Below, one piece after another: positions 22,173-33,047 of a DNA stretch of 64,000 nt; position 1 is the first letter of the stretch; each line of letters begins with the position of its first letter. Origin of the DNA: Mycogone perniciosa. Its lineage: Eukaryota; Ascomycota; Sordariomycetes; Hypocreales; Hypocreaceae. Location: positions 280,696 to 344,695 of the forward strand of contig JAOALB010000045.1 of assembly GCA_025331125.1 (NCBI GenBank), given 5' to 3'. Made by a program: the position numbers and the translations under genes. The notes under the pieces were generated by a model. It worked only from the letters and a program-made list of their open reading frames with translations. It did not search any database and had not been told where the DNA came from.

Positions 22173-22260
22173 CTCCGATACTGGGAATCGAACCCAGGGC
22201 TGCTCGGATCTTCAACTGAAGGTTGAGAGCGAGCGATGTTAGCCACTACACCATATCGGA
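22173..22260 (-). tRNA. tRNA-Glu (anticodon CTC) with a 16-nt intron
   Basis: The 7-bp acceptor stem (TCCGATA with TATCGGA), D arm, anticodon stem GCTCG/CGAGC and T arm (CCTGG, loop TTCGATT, CCAGT... region) all fold. The anticodon loop reads CTCTCAC with anticodon CTC. About 16 extra nucleotides follow position 37, the standard place for a nuclear tRNA intron removed by the tRNA-splicing endonuclease. Without them the tRNA is 72 nt. A T6 terminator follows. No sign of decay. Confidence 0.93.
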
Positions 22261-24752
22261 TAACGCTTTGAATTGAGAGTTGTTGGTGAGAATTTCGCTC
22301 TTCAGAGTACACAATGGACAGATGGGTGGAACAGGATGTCCAGAGACATCGCTGCCTCTCCAGTATCACCTCTCCAGCACGAGACCGTTCACAGGGCTGA
22401 TGGAAAGCTCTTCCCCATTCTGAGAGAGCTCGGCGACTTGGCGTGACCTATTAAGGCATCTCCGGGCGCGTGGTGCGCTCTATTGGATGCGGGCTTACCG
22501 AATGTGGTGGGTGAGAAATGATCACCTGGACGCTTGGTGGTATGGCGGCGGCCTTTCTGCTGAGCGAGTGTTGCACAAGAAGTGAGACTGTGGGAGAAAC
22601 TAGTAGAACATGAGGAGGTATGTTTCAAGCACAAGGGTTTCGTTATGTGAAATGATGGTTACATGAAGCTCACCAGATAGATGGAGGTTTGTTTATCAGC
22701 AGATGTCACATTCCATATGGAGGATGCATCTAATATTAGTTCATCGGGATGAGATAGAGGAGAGAGGGAGAGAGGTAAGCGGGGGATACAACAGACTACT
22801 GAGGTAGAGTAAAGAGCGACTATAACACACCACCGTAGCTAACTCTACAGCGGTTAACTCTTTTTACCGCTAGAATTTATAATAATTCTACAAGCTCTGA
22901 TATGTCACAAGCATTAAAAATATCTAGTAGAGTCTGCGTAGACTGTTGCATCTCTCTTCCTCTCACTCAGTTGGGAGGGTGCAAGGTAAATTTCGATCGT
23001 TAGCATCTTGTGACCATTTATGATGACACCATCAGATTTGGACAAGAGATTGCTGAGATGGGCCGAATGGATGGATGAATGGGCGGGTTTTTGGGAAGTC
23101 GGAGACACGCCTTTTACCTGGACCTCAGCCGTACGTACAATGACGTGCGCCAATCCAGCTACCCGCGAGGATTGATTTCGCTTCTCAGTGTGGAAACTAA
23201 GGAATTATAGTATTGGTCCGGTCAGCTGAGGGTTGGATAAAAAAGAGGGATTGAACATCACGAATATTTTACAAAGTATGGTAATTATACAAAGTAAATA
23301 GAGAGTATATGTAGGAGAGAGGAGATTGTAGTTGGCTGGTGGTAATTAGCGGGAATTGACTATAGCCCCTCTGGTCCGGTTCAACTGGTTTGGTATAACT
23401 TCGTTTGTTGTGCCCAATGTTTTACCTGTATCTAGGTTCTGTGTCCTAAATAGCTGTTATCATTAATAATATGGGAATAATGGAAATATCGATAATATCA
23501 GATAGTAATGTCTGTCTTTCAGCTGGGAAAATGAGGTCCAATAACAGACTCTTAAATGCCGTTGGACTCATGCCAACAAACCAAAAGCTCTCAAACCCGG
23601 ATATGACCCGTGTACGGAGTACTAAGGAGTAGTACGAGTTGTGCTTTGCATGGGGGCATCTCATGTTTAATTACAAAGTACGCCTTTCCCACTCTGTTAC
23701 ATTACCACATCCTTAGAACTGAGGGGCGATGAATTAGCTTTCGAAGTGTTGTTGTCTCACTTCATTCATCGGGGTTCGCTATCGATACCTATGTAAGTCA
23801 GCAAGTACGAACTGCCACGAGATGAAAACAACAATGACGAGTCGAAGCAGCCATCACAAACGATGCCGAAAACAACAAAATACCTTTCATGCACGCCATC
23901 CATATATCTTGGAATCTGGATCGTAGCAAACCAACAGGGGCAATAAAGAGCCCAAAGCCTATGCGCTATGGCGGTCCAAGTGGGGGTGGCTTGTTTGTGC
24001 GCCTCAAACAGGGCTTCTGATAGGCGCTGAAGTCATTGTTTACACTGGACAGAGCTTCAGTCAGGGAGTGGGTCCCGCTGGTTACTGCGGCATCCAGCGG
24101 ACAATGCATCAGCGCTACAGCAGCAGAGCAGCAACAGGCGCAGACTGTGCAGTACTGCTAAGAGCATCACAACCTATCGCCTGCCTCTAGTTGCCGACCT
24201 TGGCAAAGGTCTGGCTGTCACTCAACTGCCACTCAACTGCCACTCGTTATTTTCCCTCTTGTCGTGCCTCGAAGAGTGTCTGAAGACGCGTCTTCAATTC
24301 TTACTCGCACATGCTGCGACGCCTTGCAGAGCAGAGCATAGCATATCTCCCCTCCAGCGCGCAAACGGCTGGTGGACACAGTGGTACCTTTGGGGAGAGC
24401 CTCTCTTCTCGTCCATTTGCCATGTACAGCTAGCACGCCCGCCCTTCTCTCTGCCAACGGCCCGCGCAGCATGCTGCTCATACGAGGTAAGCCAAGCAAC
24501 CATCACATACACCCGACGTGTTCATGCGTCGACTATTCCATCCCTGAGGGCGGATCGCAGGTGCGAACAGGGCCACGGTGGCTTTGGGCAGCTTGGGCAG
24601 CTCCGCGCCTAGTATTTTTTGTGCCGCGTTCTTCGTTTCTGTCTCATGTTCCCCTGATGCGCTGTCCTGCAGACTCCCAGGATCCTTATATCGTCTTCTA
24701 TTGAAAGCCATGGGGACCCAAGCTGATCGCATCCTGCTTAGATTAGGGTACT
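22261..24752. other. Intergenic region, about 2.5 kb
   Basis: No supported gene. 22700-23500 is more AT-rich than its surroundings, which could mark an old degenerated element, but I recognise no transposon domain or terminal repeats. One TACGGAGTA motif at 23613. The last kb is the leader and promoter of the DH-PH-like gene. Confidence 0.55.
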
Positions 24753-27700
24753 ATGCCTTCTCCAAACACTTCATCTGGTGATGATAATGTATCGCCCGAC
24801 CCCGCGACCCCTTTGAAAACTCCAGCTGCCAAGAACGACGACAATGCGACGAGCGCAACGACAACGCCTGCGGGCGCCAAAAAGCCTCTTGGCGAGACCC
24901 CAAAGTCTGCCCCGGCAACGATTACAGAGGCTCGCCCGCGGCCCAACTCCAAGAAACCAGAGCCTAGCTTGCTTACCGACTTCCTTCTGGGACGGCCTTC
25001 CCCAGCACGACTAGCAGCAGAGCGCAAACGCCGCCAGAGTGTCGAGGCCGTCAAGACTGAGCTTCGCAATGAGATGAGACAAACCCAGGTGCGGAAGCTT
25101 CAACCGCCAGGTGGTGTAAGGGACCGAGTCAAGGCATGGCAGAAGGCCAATGCCGTAGCAATGGTGGCAGCCAACCCTGACGAAGTAGCGTCAGAGCCAA
25201 CGGAGCTGGCTTTCGCTGGGGAAGAGCTGGATAGCGTGACCGAAGAAGACCGGGTACGCATCAAGTTAAGACAAAAGAAGAGGACCACGCCGAAGACGAA
25301 GCCGATCATTCAGAAAATGGAGACAGAAGCCTCGAGCGCAACGGACAACAAAGAGCTCCCAAAACCTCCTAAGAAGAGAATCGTTAGCGACGATCATTGG
25401 GTGAAATCTAAAGTTAGAAAGGCTTCGGTGAGAAAAGTGTCGCCCAGGCCTAGGAAGCCATCCAACCAGACCCGAATACCTAACGGCTATGTGTTTCGGG
25501 CGACGCCAAACCCTTCCGCTGCAAGTAAGGTCAAGGCCTGGGCTGAACAGGTCGAGCTACCGGAACACCCGATACGGAGTCGCCAGTCATCAAGCGATTC
25601 CAGAGATTCTAGGGGTTCTAGAGATTCTAGGAATTCTAGCGATTCCAGAGACTCCAGAGACTCCAGAGACTCCAGGGATTCTGGAGATTCTAGAAATACA
25701 CAAACTGAGTTGACCGGTGACAAAGGAGAGACAGAAAGTCAAGCCACAACAAGACAACCTCTGAAGCCGAGGTTGGATGATAATGATGGGATTCGAGTAC
25801 GACCAATACGCAAAAAGAAATCTGACAACGACGGCATAAGAGTTGGCTCTAGAAAATCATCGGCGAAGGATCAAGATGACGGAATCAGGGTGCGAGCAGT
25901 AAGTGGTGAAACCGGAACTGAACCAACCACTCCACGGCCAGCTTCATCCTTAGCCCGACAAAGAAGCAAGGCTGGATCAACCACTCCGCGCAAGCACACA
26001 ATACTCGACCTTATTAGGGCCGTGGAAGAAGCGACGCAATTGTCGATGAGTGACGAGGCAGATGAAGTGGATTCCTACATCGAAACTCCTAAACAGAATC
26101 CAAGACCAAAATCCTGGTCTGGTGTGAAGCGGACGCCGACAAGACGCTCATCTGGTAAAGGCAAGCCTGCCGAGGTCGAGTCTCCACCCAGCAATGACGA
26201 TTCACACCTGACCAGCACTCATATGCCAGAGTCAGATTTGGGTACAAGCCTGACAGGCAAGTCCTTGGCTGACATCCCAGGAGATATTCCATTTGGACAC
26301 TCCGCATTCAGCGAGCTTGATCTGCTCCTGCGAGGCCCGCCCAGGAGCAGGCCAAAGCGTCCCAAAAATGAGAAGGCGACCAACAGGGCAACCAGTTTGA
26401 AGGGCATGCCTAATGTGTTAAAGAAGGTTGTGGAAGAGGGAAAGAAGATCATTCAAGATATGAATGAGCCGCCGAGGCATGCTGTTCCGAACAATCCTCC
26501 TAGCATTGAGAAATGGCTCAACAATACGGTCGAACCGTTCGCCGAGTCATCAAGAACGGAATCACCCACATCCCCGTCTGCTGAGAATAAGCATGCCGAA
26601 AAGGAGCCAAGATCAGAGGCTACGCCTCGAAGAAAATCTTCACAAGAGACGAAGAGCTCAGTACTCTCTGCTTCCAACGTCACTTCCAATGTCACATCTA
26701 GCATGGACACGGCCACAACAGATGACACAAGCCAAACAATCACAGACAGTGCCAAATCAACTCCCAAATCAACCCCTAAGGCGAAGGACACATCAAAGAA
26801 GACCAACACGCCACCGTCCTCGGGCCTCAGGAGAAGCCGAGCAACAAGGAATTCCGCAGGCCCATCTAAGCCGGGCGGAAAACTCCTGGGCGTGTTAAAG
26901 GAGGCTTTCCAAGGAGCCTCTGCTGGGCTCTCACAACCCATCAGGAGCTATCAAAGTCACGAGGAACGCAGGTTTGAGTGGGATGATGAACTGGAGTCAG
27001 GGTACATGGATTCACAGTACATGCAATCGAACTCGGACCTAAGCAGTTGGGCCACTACTGAAACTCATTCGAGCCTTACTCACTCCAGCGCCGACAGAGA
27101 CTCATCCGTTCGTATGGCAAAGTCAACTTCGCAAATGGCTGGCCCACGCATGCGACCGCCTACGAATGGGAAGCACGAGCTCTCGACAATTCTATCCGAA
27201 GAGGATTCTAGTTCAAGGGAATCGGATTTGACATCAGATGTGACACAATCTACTCTCACTCAGTCGACGGCGTTCACGAAGTCTAGTGGATCTACGAAAG
27301 CGCCTCAACGCCAAGGTTCCGGACTGAAGAGGAGACTGACCCGCCACTCAGATTTGGTGTCGGTGCTCTCGTTACCAGATGACACGAATGTGCCAGAGAG
27401 AATTAAGAGCAACAGATCGCGACCAAGTTTACGCAAGACCCGAGGCGGATCTGGAGATGTCACGGCTGATGACTTATTGAAAGAATTTGCCGACGATGAA
27501 AATTTATACCAGAGAGAGCTCAAGACCCTAGTCGATGGTGTACTGCCGGTGCTACTTTCACACGTCGTCAACGACATCACCGCCTCGGAGCTCTTTGGAC
27601 CGGCTTCTAGTAGACAACGAATCGATGACGCATCAAAATCCGTTGTGAATATGGGCCTTGCTCTTGAGAAGCTCAAGAATGCACATAACAAGGCGCCTCT

Positions 27701-30491
27701 TACAGATATTCGGCGGTTGGCTCACTGGGCTCCTGGAGTTGTCCCAATATATCACAGCTACCTCAGCGCATGGCGGCTGGGCTTCCAGGATTTGATAGTC
27801 AACCTCGCTCCACGGGGAGATGAACTCGACGAAGAGGATTCACTCCTCGATGCATTGCCCAGAAACGAAAGCGGCGATGTCATCAATGACCAGGGGGAAC
27901 GTGTGGCCGTATCCTATCTCCTGAAGCGGCCCCTTATCCGTGTAAAACAGATGACCAGGCTCATCCAATGCGTGGACTCCATCATCGACTCTAGCGATAC
28001 GAACGAATTGGTCGGGGACTTTGAAGTCCTTCAAGAAAAGGCTCGTCGTCGAAATAAAGAAGAAGTTGCGAGGTTGATCGACGAAGAAGCCATCAATACC
28101 GATACTACCAGGGCTCGAGAATTAAGGACGCTTGGCGCAATAAGGTCTATTACCATCGACCCCAACCGCCAAGTCAGCGCCAAAGATCTCTTTTCATTGG
28201 ACCTTACTCACTCTAATGGCCAGAGGTTAGAGTGTCAAGTAGAGTTGGTTCATCGAGACAACCGGAGTCATCCAGAAGATGTGGGAGATCTATTAATTCG
28301 AGAAGTCGGAGACGGCCGCCGCTCGTACCTTCTATTCCCACCCATATCTATGTCTCTGGTCTCTGCCTGTGCCGGCGAGGGGGAATTTGAAATTGTTGTC
28401 ACGATTCGCGGCAATCATAACGGCAAGCCGTGGTATGAGCTGCTCAATCTGTCGGCGGATGATGAGGAGCAGATCCTGGACTGGCTCGATATCTTGCCCG
28501 CGTCTTCCTTGCTAGTTAGGGAATCTGAGCCCAGCGTATTTGGCGAATCTGAAATTTCTGATGGTGAGCTTGCATCTCCCGGCAGGTTGGTTGACGTTCC
28601 CGTTGGAGTACAAAGCATGATAGGCGGATCATCTCGATCAGAAACCCCTGAGCCCACTTCTCCGAGTAGTCCTCCATCACCTCCTAGCCCTTCACGGCCT
28701 CCGCCTCCACCCCCAGCTTATGAGAGAGAGAAAACTCCAACTCAAGAAGACTACAACTCAAAAGATCAAGAAGACAAGAACCGACCTTTGAAGGAGGGCA
28801 TGAGGCCTGATCCCGCTGCTCTGACGCGACCCTCTGTTGCTCTGCAATACGGAGAGACCGGCGCACCTCCTCGTCCCCCAATTCATCGAACTCTTAGCCC
28901 AAGCCCTCAACAAATAGCAAAGTCTCAATCTCAGTCTCAGTCTTTCCTAAAACCGCCAATTGATCTCCATGGAGGCCTTAAGCGTCGGGGTTCATCCCCC
29001 TTGAAGCATGAGTACTTGCCGTCAGACGTCTCGTCTGCATCAGAATTGTCTTCTGCTGTATCCTCGATAGTGGCGGATGAAGAGGAGGGAGACGAAGAGG
29101 AGGAAGTGTCAGAGGATGAATCAGTGTCCGATACTGAGTCATCCGATGATGAGATCGAGAGTCTGGATATACCCCAAACCGAGCTCGGTTTCAGCATTAG
29201 GAGAGAAGCGCCTCCACCATATTCCAATAGGGACTCTCTGATTCCTGAATCGGAATGCAGCCTCACACCCTCCAATTCTGCTTCTCAGGCTGGTCTTCAT
29301 GGACACAAGACACCACCTGAGGAACGTGAGGAAGCCCCTACTAGGTACTTGGCAGTCATTTCAAGATGGTCTGATAAGGGTGCCTGGAAAGACATCTACC
29401 CAGACCATTGTTCCATCGTTGTTACGGATGGTCTCATTGAAGCATATGCTCTCCAAAATGGCAGCGAATTGCAGAGTGGCGATAAGCCTCTGCTAGCTCT
29501 AGATCTTACTCCTCTCGTTTTAATGAGGCAAAGCACTGCCGTTGATCTCGAAATCCGATCATCCGTTCAGCCCCATTGTAAGTTGGCCCCCGTTTTTGGA
29601 GGAGGCAACTTTCGATTCCGATGCCTCAAGGGACCAGACTGCTATAACCTTTACATGTCTGTCCACCACGCTCGCCTCAACAACCAAAAGTTCATCCAGC
29701 TTGAGAACGAAGCAAGATTCCAAAGCTTTGGCGAGAGACAGCCCCCTGCTGAGAATGATGGAGATACTAGCAGCCGGCGTCGAAGCTGGTTTGGTAGGAA
29801 GAACAGCTACCGCAGTTCCGTACGAGCACCTTCACAGTCCCATGATGGTGCCAGCACAACGCCATCATCTACCCCGTCAGCATCTAGCTTCCTCAAGAAG
29901 CTCACTCTTGTCGGTAATCTTTCGTTCAACTTGGCCCGGTCATCGATCGACAAGCCCAACCAATATGGTGGCGGGGACAATAGTCTTTACACGTCTGGTT
30001 CTTCTTCTGGTTACAGAACTCCTCGATCCCCGTCCATCAGCGTCGAGAACAGCGCTCAAATGTCCACCAACTTTGGAACTGAAAACATGCGCATTAGATT
30101 GCACCTTCTTGTCTCTCCGACCAAATGGGAAGATTATGGCAATTGTAGTCTGCAGATCCGGCGACCACCTCCCGGATGGCATCAAGCACTCCGAGCCGAC
30201 CATGGACTTGAGAAGAGAGTTACAGTCACGACAACGCCAAAGAAGAGCTCGCAACAGCCTATCATGGTGCTGGATGCCGTCTTGGGAAGCGGTTGCTTTT
30301 CGCCCATGGGCAGCCGAGGTATTGTTTGTGGAATTTGGGAAGAAGTCAAGAACAGCGATGGCGTCGTGGGCATGGTACCGGCGAATGGAGCTACTGGAGG
30401 AAACATCAAGAAGTGGTGCTTCCAATTCTCGAGCGTGGCTGAGGCCAGCTGGGTGTTGCGACTTGTTCACCAAGAGGTTGTCAGAGCCTAA
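24753..30491 (+). CDS. Very large DH-PH-like (putative Rho/Cdc42 GEF or scaffold) protein
   Basis: One uninterrupted exon of 1912 residues; an in-frame TAG lies three codons before the ATG, so this is the first possible start. Residues 1-880 are mostly disordered and Ser/Pro/Lys-rich, with DGIRV repeats near 345-385 and an Arg-Asp-Ser repeat near 283-312. A DH-like helical domain starts near 906 (LLKEFADDENLYQRELKTL) and extends to about 1110. A PH-like domain follows at about 1125-1250, ending in an acidic-aromatic helix (EQILDWLDIL). After a proline-rich and an acidic region comes a second PH-like domain (about 1530-1640, RYLAVISRWSDKGAWK) and a third folded C-terminal region (about 1770-1912) ending in a helix with WVLRLVHQEV. 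DH-PH order is typical of GEFs for Rho GTPases. Exchange activity is inferred, since the DH conserved regions are divergent and I cannot align them. Best taken as a fungal polarity or signalling scaffold with GEF-like core. Confidence 0.85.
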   Translation: MPSPNTSSGDDNVSPDPATPLKTPAAKNDDNATSATTTPAGAKKPLGETPKSAPATITEARPRPNSKKPEPSLLTDFLLGRPSPARLAAERKRRQSVEAVKTELRNEMRQTQVRKLQPPGGVRDRVKAWQKANAVAMVAANPDEVASEPTELAFAGEELDSVTEEDRVRIKLRQKKRTTPKTKPIIQKMETEASSATDNKELPKPPKKRIVSDDHWVKSKVRKASVRKVSPRPRKPSNQTRIPNGYVFRATPNPSAASKVKAWAEQVELPEHPIRSRQSSSDSRDSRGSRDSRNSSDSRDSRDSRDSRDSGDSRNTQTELTGDKGETESQATTRQPLKPRLDDNDGIRVRPIRKKKSDNDGIRVGSRKSSAKDQDDGIRVRAVSGETGTEPTTPRPASSLARQRSKAGSTTPRKHTILDLIRAVEEATQLSMSDEADEVDSYIETPKQNPRPKSWSGVKRTPTRRSSGKGKPAEVESPPSNDDSHLTSTHMPESDLGTSLTGKSLADIPGDIPFGHSAFSELDLLLRGPPRSRPKRPKNEKATNRATSLKGMPNVLKKVVEEGKKIIQDMNEPPRHAVPNNPPSIEKWLNNTVEPFAESSRTESPTSPSAENKHAEKEPRSEATPRRKSSQETKSSVLSASNVTSNVTSSMDTATTDDTSQTITDSAKSTPKSTPKAKDTSKKTNTPPSSGLRRSRATRNSAGPSKPGGKLLGVLKEAFQGASAGLSQPIRSYQSHEERRFEWDDELESGYMDSQYMQSNSDLSSWATTETHSSLTHSSADRDSSVRMAKSTSQMAGPRMRPPTNGKHELSTILSEEDSSSRESDLTSDVTQSTLTQSTAFTKSSGSTKAPQRQGSGLKRRLTRHSDLVSVLSLPDDTNVPERIKSNRSRPSLRKTRGGSGDVTADDLLKEFADDENLYQRELKTLVDGVLPVLLSHVVNDITASELFGPASSRQRIDDASKSVVNMGLALEKLKNAHNKAPLTDIRRLAHWAPGVVPIYHSYLSAWRLGFQDLIVNLAPRGDELDEEDSLLDALPRNESGDVINDQGERVAVSYLLKRPLIRVKQMTRLIQCVDSIIDSSDTNELVGDFEVLQEKARRRNKEEVARLIDEEAINTDTTRARELRTLGAIRSITIDPNRQVSAKDLFSLDLTHSNGQRLECQVELVHRDNRSHPEDVGDLLIREVGDGRRSYLLFPPISMSLVSACAGEGEFEIVVTIRGNHNGKPWYELLNLSADDEEQILDWLDILPASSLLVRESEPSVFGESEISDGELASPGRLVDVPVGVQSMIGGSSRSETPEPTSPSSPPSPPSPSRPPPPPPAYEREKTPTQEDYNSKDQEDKNRPLKEGMRPDPAALTRPSVALQYGETGAPPRPPIHRTLSPSPQQIAKSQSQSQSFLKPPIDLHGGLKRRGSSPLKHEYLPSDVSSASELSSAVSSIVADEEEGDEEEEVSEDESVSDTESSDDEIESLDIPQTELGFSIRREAPPPYSNRDSLIPESECSLTPSNSASQAGLHGHKTPPEEREEAPTRYLAVISRWSDKGAWKDIYPDHCSIVVTDGLIEAYALQNGSELQSGDKPLLALDLTPLVLMRQSTAVDLEIRSSVQPHCKLAPVFGGGNFRFRCLKGPDCYNLYMSVHHARLNNQKFIQLENEARFQSFGERQPPAENDGDTSSRRRSWFGRKNSYRSSVRAPSQSHDGASTTPSSTPSASSFLKKLTLVGNLSFNLARSSIDKPNQYGGGDNSLYTSGSSSGYRTPRSPSISVENSAQMSTNFGTENMRIRLHLLVSPTKWEDYGNCSLQIRRPPPGWHQALRADHGLEKRVTVTTTPKKSSQQPIMVLDAVLGSGCFSPMGSRGIVCGIWEEVKNSDGVVGMVPANGATGGNIKKWCFQFSSVAEASWVLRLVHQEVVRA
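25597..25697 (+). repeat. In-frame Asp-Ser-Arg repeat tract (GATTCTAGA-like units)
   Basis: About ten 9-bp units, variants of GAYTCYAGR, encode repeated Asp-Ser-Arg in the disordered N-terminal part of the DH-PH-like protein. Unit-to-unit identity suggests recent slippage or unequal exchange, so length may vary among strains. Confidence 0.8.
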
Positions 30492-32200
30492 GCACTCTGA
30501 CAACGACTACCGATGGACTGCCCCGCGATTCACAGGGGCTGTTCATTTTCCCCTTTGCCTTATTGTTGTTTGCTGAGGGGGCCCAGAAAGGGCTGATTGG
30601 TTATTTAGTTTATTGCTTGCTGTGTTTGTGTCTTTTGCTGAAAGCATACATAATTGTATTGCCGTGGCTACATTATATCCCCTGTTTCGCAACGAAGCGA
30701 GAAGTTGTATACCCGTATATACGAGGATCTTGGTATTTAGAAGGAATAGGCGTCAGAAATGGGTGGATGGGCGGCGAGAGTTGAGATGGGCGATATTGCT
30801 TGCTGGAGTTGTCGAAGCGTTGTCGAGCAGTGAATGCTCTTGGGATGGGATGTGAATGAGACAGTAGTACTCAATAAAATATATCAATAAGACCCATCTA
30901 AAATGCATGACCCCGTTTCTATGAAATTCGCGATTACCATTAATAATACTACGGAGTACGTTGTATCTCACTGCCCGACGATATCTTGAAGCAAATCGTA
31001 ACTCAGATGTTGTCCCAATTTAGGGTTCAGGGTAGAGATAGACTCCGTGAGACTCGGACTTGATCAACAACTACCTGTCCTACTCTATGGTTTCCATCTC
31101 CATCTCTTGATAATCCATGATTTGCCATAATCTGCCATCCCTGTCAACAAGTCTCCCATACTGGTGAGCCTGATATCCAGCCTCACAGACAGTAGGATTC
31201 AAGCCCCATGGCATTTCGAAGACGTTGCTTTCTAACCCCTAAACCAGCGTTTCTTGGTATCTCCAGGGCTTCCAGAATCGTATTAACAGAAGAAACTGCA
31301 CCGATATCGGTCAATTTTGAAGTTATTAAGCCTGAAAACTTGATGAACAGGCATACCATCAAGTCTATCTGCACGGCAACAGAAGTGGGAAAGCCAGGAA
31401 TCCCTTGGCCGGTTGTTGCATAGACTAGTGGCTGCAACAAAGTACTTAAGGGTGTGGTTTGGAAAAAAGAGTATGTTGTTTTGTTGGATGTTTGCATTTG
31501 TATCCCTAGTGGTGAATTATTAGTAAAAAATATTAATTTGAGATGGGATAAACAAACCTTGCTTCTCGTCGAGTCAAGGTAGCTTGTAGTTGTGAAGACT
31601 GACCATTGGTATGGCCTTTGATAAGCCGCGGGGTGCCAAGTGTCTGTTGGTCATTCTGATCGTCATTCTCAGTGATGGTAATCGGAGTCCTCTGTTGTTC
31701 GTCGGACTCTCTCAGTTCTCTTGGTTCGTCTCCCGTTTCGATTGGGGGTTTGGAAGTTCTTCCATAAAAGCGTGGTGAATGATCGCCATGTTTCTTCTAC
31801 GTGAGCGAGAGGGCTCAACGAATCCGTTGAATTAAAGCATCATAACGCCAACTGGATCGAATCCATCCATGGTGATGGGAGTTATCCACGGCAATGAGAG
31901 TAATCTATGGTAATTAGAGTTGATTATAAAGGTCTGCTCAACCAACGCCACGCAGATTTCCACTTCTTCGGGCGGGCGGAGGTCCGCGTACACATATCCG
32001 TATCTGTTGCTCGTTCGACTATGCGTTTGGTCTTTCCACGGCCCAGACAGTCACATTACCCTGCTGGACCTGTGAGCTTGTGAACGCTCGCCCATGTTGC
32101 AAGCAGGCGATGTCGCTAGTTTTGAGGGATGTGTGTCTGACGAAAGTTGTAAGTTGTAAGATCTGATTGTGGTTCAGTAAAGCTGATTTCAAAAGTAAGA

Positions 32201-32290
32201 AAAAGGAAGGAAAAGGAAGGGAAAGGAAGGAAAAGGAAGGAAAAGGAAGGGAAAGGAAGGGAAAGGAAGGGAAAGGAAGGGAAAGGAAGG
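32201..32290. repeat. 10-bp polypurine minisatellite (RAAAGGAAGG) x 9
   Basis: Nine perfect-length units; the only variation is A or G at unit position one. A pure purine strand of 90 nt (longer with flanks) can form triplex structures. No gene overlaps it. Confidence 0.9.
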
Positions 32291-33014
32291 GAAAAAATAA
32301 CAGAAGGAAGAGATAGGTTTGCGAGTGGACGATATGGCAGGTACGTTAACTCTGTCCTATAGCACTGTATGTGTTTTATTGTCACCCGCCTATTGCCGCC
32401 CATTTGAATGGGGTTAGCTATTGCATTTCAAGGAGCTGATTCACTGTAGATGAGTTTGTTTATGCGCAACTTGTTACTTAATCAAGTAATGCATTTCCGA
32501 GGCCGAGGCTCTGGTTAATATCCGAGCCGTCCAGGACTGTGTCATGCAGGAACCCACAACTACCGCCAGATCCCTATTGACTACTTCATCGGCAGGTAGA
32601 AGCCAATGTCATTTGTTCGGCATTTGGCAAACACTGGGAAGATGCAGCGGCAGCCAGATGTGGCGCAGAGCCCTGTGCCTTGGCACATGATAATAGGGGT
32701 TGTGGCACAGCAGAGCCTGGCGGCCTCGCCTATGCTCATACAACGATATCACATGTTTCAACAAGGCTCCAGACTGTTTGTTGAAGCGACGTAAAAGAGG
32801 CGGAAGGCATTATTCGCATGGGCCGAAATGAGAGCAGCCGGCAATATGGCTTGCTCCTATCCAAATGTCTATTTAATAGGCTATGCACCTGCTCCTGCTG
32901 AAGCTGAAGACTGACTCCTCCTGATATAACTGCTCGGTCCGCTGCTCGATTTGATATCAAGAAAACCGCCATACTTAATCACCAGATTTTGTCTTTTTTG
33001 ATTAACGCCGCTGC

Positions 33015-33022
33015 TATAAAAT
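33015..33022 (+). promoter_or_regulatory. TATA-like element upstream of the 296-residue gene
   Basis: TATAAAAT 25 bp before the start codon. If it is used, the 5' leader would be very short, so it may be fortuitous. Confidence 0.3.
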
Positions 33023-33047
33023 ACCGATTCTCAGAGAAGATAGAGAC

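Larger units (their letters stand above)
30492..33047. other. Intergenic region, about 2.6 kb
   Basis: No supported gene. Contains a TACGGAGTA motif (30950) and a 10-bp purine minisatellite (32201-32290). Two mutually antisense frames at 31183-31497 lack any domain. 32440-33047 is the upstream region of the 296-residue gene. Confidence 0.55.

Noticed and set aside
22700..23500. Possible RIP-mutated transposon in AT-rich sequence
   Set aside because: No terminal repeats, target-site duplication or transposase remnants could be seen by eye.
29542..30576. 344-residue plus-strand frame
   Set aside because: Shadow of the DH-PH-like gene in a different frame.
31183..31497. 104-residue minus-strand frame and overlapping 71-residue plus-strand frame
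   Set aside because: Mutually antisense, no recognised family. A relic of an old element is possible but unsupported.
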